The notes beneath the pieces are model-generated. The model had not been told where the DNA came from, ran no database searches, and worked only from the letters and a program-made list of their open reading frames with translations. 8,721 bases of DNA, taken from the NCBI RefSeq assembly GCF_937976265.1, contig NZ_CALJRX010000289.1, positions 1-8,721 on the forward strand, given 5' to 3'. Below are positions 7,171-8,721 of the stretch, one piece after another. The stretch comes from an uncultured Haemophilus sp. (GTDB lineage Bacteria; Pseudomonadota; Gammaproteobacteria; Enterobacterales; Pasteurellaceae). A program made the position numbers and the translations under genes. Positions within the stretch are counted from its first letter, which is position 1. Each line of letters opens with the position of its first letter.

Positions 7171-7197
7171 GAACTTTTACGTTCTATTTAAGTCAAA
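7171..7197 (+). promoter_or_regulatory. Putative sigma-E (RpoE) promoter upstream of skp
   Basis: GAACTT (7171-7176, in TGAACTTTT) and TCAAA (7193-7197, in GTCAAA) are separated by exactly 16 bp. That matches the sigma-E consensus (GGAACTT, about 16 bp, TCTGA/TCAAA) and the spacing I recall in E. coli rpoH P3, degP and rpoE P2. The expected start of transcription is near 7202-7206. It lies between the bamA stop and skp, a gene controlled by sigma-E in E. coli. No start-site data are available. Confidence 0.62.
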
Positions 7198-7204
7198 ATC
7201 TTCG

Positions 7205-7234
7205 TTCTGTGTCAGTCAGTTAGCTGGCACAGAA
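7205..7234 (+). other. Stem-loop in the skp leader
   Basis: TTCTGTGTCAG (7205-7215) pairs with CTGGCACAGAA (7224-7234): 11 consecutive pairs with one G-U and an 8-nt loop (7216-7223). It is followed by AT-rich sequence (ATATTTACTAAAC) without a real T run, so it is a poor intrinsic terminator. If transcription begins at the predicted sigma-E site, the hairpin forms the very 5' end of the skp mRNA and could stabilise it. Alternatively it trims or attenuates transcripts coming from bamA. Confidence 0.6.
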
Positions 7235-7267
7235 ATATTTACTAAACTAATTTAAGGAAATTCAAAT

Positions 7268-7876
7268 ATGAAAAACGTAGTAAAAGTTACCGCACTTTCT
7301 TTAGGTCTTGCACTTGCATCAGGTTTTGCTGCTGCAGATGAAAATATTGCATTCATCAACGCGGGTTACTTATTCCAAAATCACCCGGATCGTCAAGCTG
7401 TGGCAGATAAGTTAGATGCAGAATTCAAACCAATGGCGGACAAACTTGCTGCAAGTAAGAAAGAAATTGATGACAAAATCGTAGCATCTCGTAAAAAAGT
7501 AGAAGCAAAAGTTGCAGCTTTACAAAAAGATGCACCTCGTTTACGTCAAGCTGAAATTCAAAAACGCCAAGAAGAAATTACTAAATTTGGTTCAGATGAA
7601 GAAGCTGCATTAAATAAATTAATGCAAGAGCAAGATAAAAAAGTGGCAGAGTTCCAAGAGTTAAATGAAAAACGTCAAACTGAAGAGCGTGGTAAATTAT
7701 TAGAAAGCATTCAAGTTGCAACTAATAACTTAGCAAAAGCAAAAGGTTATACTTATGTTTTAGATGCTAACTCTGTAGTCTTTGCAGTAGATGGTAAAGA
7801 TATTACTGAAGAAGTATTAAAATCTATTCCAGCAACTGAAAAAGCAGCTCCAGCAAAAACTGAAGAGAAAAAATAA
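7268..7876 (+). CDS. skp: Periplasmic outer-membrane-protein chaperone Skp (OmpH)
   Basis: Skp is a trimeric jellyfish-shaped holdase that keeps unfolded outer-membrane proteins soluble on the way to BAM. The 202-residue precursor has a Sec signal peptide (residues 1 to about 23, probable cut AAA/DENIAF). The N-terminal strand DENIAFINAGYLFQNHP and the C-terminal body strands (TYVLDANSVVFAV, about 156-168, then DITEEVLKS) flank a long Lys/Glu/Gln-rich helical hairpin at about 55-148, ending in the conserved EERGKL. Against E. coli Skp as I recall it, the helical arm is about 25 residues longer. A further tail of about 14 residues, rich in Lys, Ala and Pro (residues 189-202), follows the usual C terminus. 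ATG 7268 has a strong AAGGA (7254-7258). Tandem stops TAA TAG end the gene, 12 bp before lpxD. Probably transcribed from the sigma-E-type site upstream, with read-through from bamA possible. Confidence 0.96.
   Translation: MKNVVKVTALSLGLALASGFAAADENIAFINAGYLFQNHPDRQAVADKLDAEFKPMADKLAASKKEIDDKIVASRKKVEAKVAALQKDAPRLRQAEIQKRQEEITKFGSDEEAALNKLMQEQDKKVAEFQELNEKRQTEERGKLLESIQVATNNLAKAKGYTYVLDANSVVFAVDGKDITEEVLKSIPATEKAAPAKTEEKK
7289..7297 (-). repeat. DNA uptake signal (hin-type USS), inside the skp signal-peptide coding region
   Basis: ACCGCACTT on the + strand. On the minus strand the core is followed by AACTTTTACTACGTTTTTC, which fits both AT-rich blocks of the extended consensus. It encodes T8-A9-L10 of the signal peptide hydrophobic core, a segment tolerant of sequence change. 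Confidence 0.88.
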
Positions 7877-7888
7877 TAGGTTCTCATA

Positions 7889-8721
7889 ATGCAAAAATCC
7901 TATTCTTTACAGGAATTAGCAGCAAAAGTCGGCGGTACCCTTCGCGGTAACGCCGACGTTGTCGTTAATAATATTGCCGCATTGTCAAAAGCAGAACCTA
8001 ACCAGCTTACCTTCATTTCTAATGCAAAATTCCGTCCTTTATTAGCTGAATCTAAAGCAGGTATTCTTGTCGTGTCAGAAGCAGATGTGGAATTTTGCTC
8101 ACCTGAAAGTAACTTACTTATCGTCAAAGATCCTTATGTTGCTTATGCCGTATTAGCTCAATATATGGATACTACCCCGAAAGCGGCTCAAAATATCCAC
8201 CCAAGTGCGGTTATTTCTGAAAAAGCTTCAATTGGTGAAAATGTATCAATTGGTGCAAATGCCGTTATTGAAGAAGGTGTTGTATTAGGCGATAACGTAA
8301 TTATTGGCGCCGGTTGTTTTGTAGGTAAATTCACCAAAATTGGTGCAGGTACACAGCTTTGGGCAAACGTAAGCGTTTATCATGAAGTAGAAATTGGACA
8401 AAATTGCTTAATTCAATCAGGTGCAGTCATTGGTAGTGATGGCTTTGGTTATGCAAATGATCGTGGCCGCTGGGTGAAAATTCCACAAGTTGGTCAAGTG
8501 ATCATTGGTAATAATGTTGAAATCGGTGCTTGCACTTGTATTGACCGTGGAGCCTTAGACGCGACAGTCATTGAAGACAACGTCATTATTGATAATCTTT
8601 GTCAAATTGCGCATAACGTTCATATCGGCACAGGTACAGCAGTAGCTGGCGGTGTCATTATGGCGGGTAGCCTAAAAGTGGGGCGTTATTGTTTAATTGG
8701 CGGAGCAAGTGTGATCAATGG
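7889..8721 (+). CDS. lpxD: UDP-3-O-(3-hydroxyacyl)glucosamine N-acyltransferase, 3'-truncated by the window edge
   Basis: LpxD transfers a 3-hydroxyacyl chain from acyl carrier protein to the 2-amino group of UDP-3-O-acylglucosamine, the third step of lipid A synthesis, in the cytoplasm. The window holds 277 residues plus two bases of the next codon; the E. coli enzyme has 341, so about 60 C-terminal residues (end of the helix and part of the beta helix) are missing. An N-terminal uridine-binding domain (about 1-100, with LTFISNAKFR at 40-49) precedes hexapeptide repeats of a left-handed beta helix from about 103, for example IGENVSIGANAVIEEG. The catalytic histidine is H242 in CQIAHNVHIG (E. 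coli H239). SDGFGYANDRGRW and IGACTCIDRGALD are further family blocks. ATG 7889 is 12 bp after the skp stop, with a modest AGG (7878-7880) as ribosome site, so skp and lpxD are probably co-transcribed. fabZ and lpxA would be expected next. Confidence 0.97.
   Translation, partial: MQKSYSLQELAAKVGGTLRGNADVVVNNIAALSKAEPNQLTFISNAKFRPLLAESKAGILVVSEADVEFCSPESNLLIVKDPYVAYAVLAQYMDTTPKAAQNIHPSAVISEKASIGENVSIGANAVIEEGVVLGDNVIIGAGCFVGKFTKIGAGTQLWANVSVYHEVEIGQNCLIQSGAVIGSDGFGYANDRGRWVKIPQVGQVIIGNNVEIGACTCIDRGALDATVIEDNVIIDNLCQIAHNVHIGTGTAVAGGVIMAGSLKVGRYCLIGGASVIN
8203..8211 (+). repeat. DNA uptake signal (hin-type USS), inside lpxD
   Basis: Exact AAGTGCGGT followed by T and ATTTCT and then GAAAAAG, matching the extended consensus. 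It lies within P-S-A-V (residues 105-108), at the junction of the uridine-binding domain and the beta helix. E. coli LpxD has the same residues, so the signal is compatible with conserved coding. Confidence 0.88.

Noticed and set aside
7205..7247. The bamA-skp hairpin as a strong intrinsic terminator
   Set aside because: The stem is followed by ATATTTACTAAACTAATTT, with no continuous T run next to it, so I describe it as a leader stem-loop.

Overview
The window is a contiguous stretch of the conserved gammaproteobacterial envelope-biogenesis cluster, all on the + strand: frr (3' part), dxr, uppS, cdsA, rseP, bamA, skp and lpxD (5' part). The DNA is AT-rich. It carries seven exact copies of the 9-bp hin-type DNA uptake signal AAGTGCGGT (both orientations), about one per 1.2 kb. 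Protein similarity to the enterobacterial orthologues is high. Together these point to Pasteurellaceae of the Haemophilus/Pasteurella/Aggregatibacter side. A Haemophilus other than H. influenzae Rd is my best guess, because as I recall Rd has frr-dxr and uppS-to-lpxD at separate loci. The species is not determined.

Layout: 1-492 is the end of ribosome recycling factor. A short hairpin terminator (511-531) and an uptake signal fill the 89-bp gap to dxr (582-1781). A 40-bp gap with another uptake signal leads to uppS (1822-2541). cdsA (2553-3419) and rseP (3428-4759) follow with gaps of 11 and 8 bp. bamA (4786-7164) follows after 26 bp. A 103-bp intergenic region (7165-7267) separates bamA from skp (7268-7876) and holds the most informative regulatory signal: a sigma-E-type promoter match (GAACTT, 16-bp spacer, TCAAA) followed by an 11-bp stem-loop placed where the transcript should begin. 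lpxD starts at 7889 and runs off the right edge. No stretch longer than 103 bp lacks a gene. I see no tRNA, rRNA, insertion sequence, CRISPR or phage-derived sequence.

How the genes work together: Dxr commits carbon to the MEP isoprenoid pathway and UppS makes the C55 lipid carrier for peptidoglycan and O-antigen-type polymers. CdsA makes CDP-diacylglycerol for phospholipids. RseP is the intramembrane protease that releases sigma-E under envelope stress. BamA inserts outer-membrane proteins, Skp chaperones them across the periplasm, and LpxD acylates the lipid A precursor. If the promoter before skp is real, RseP sits in the same cluster as a target of the response it activates.

I do not see an undescribed system here. 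The interesting points are regulatory or evolutionary: the sigma-E site and 5' stem-loop, uptake signals shaping coding and start regions, an enlarged Skp with an extra charged tail, and a BamA without the L6 cysteines of E. coli.
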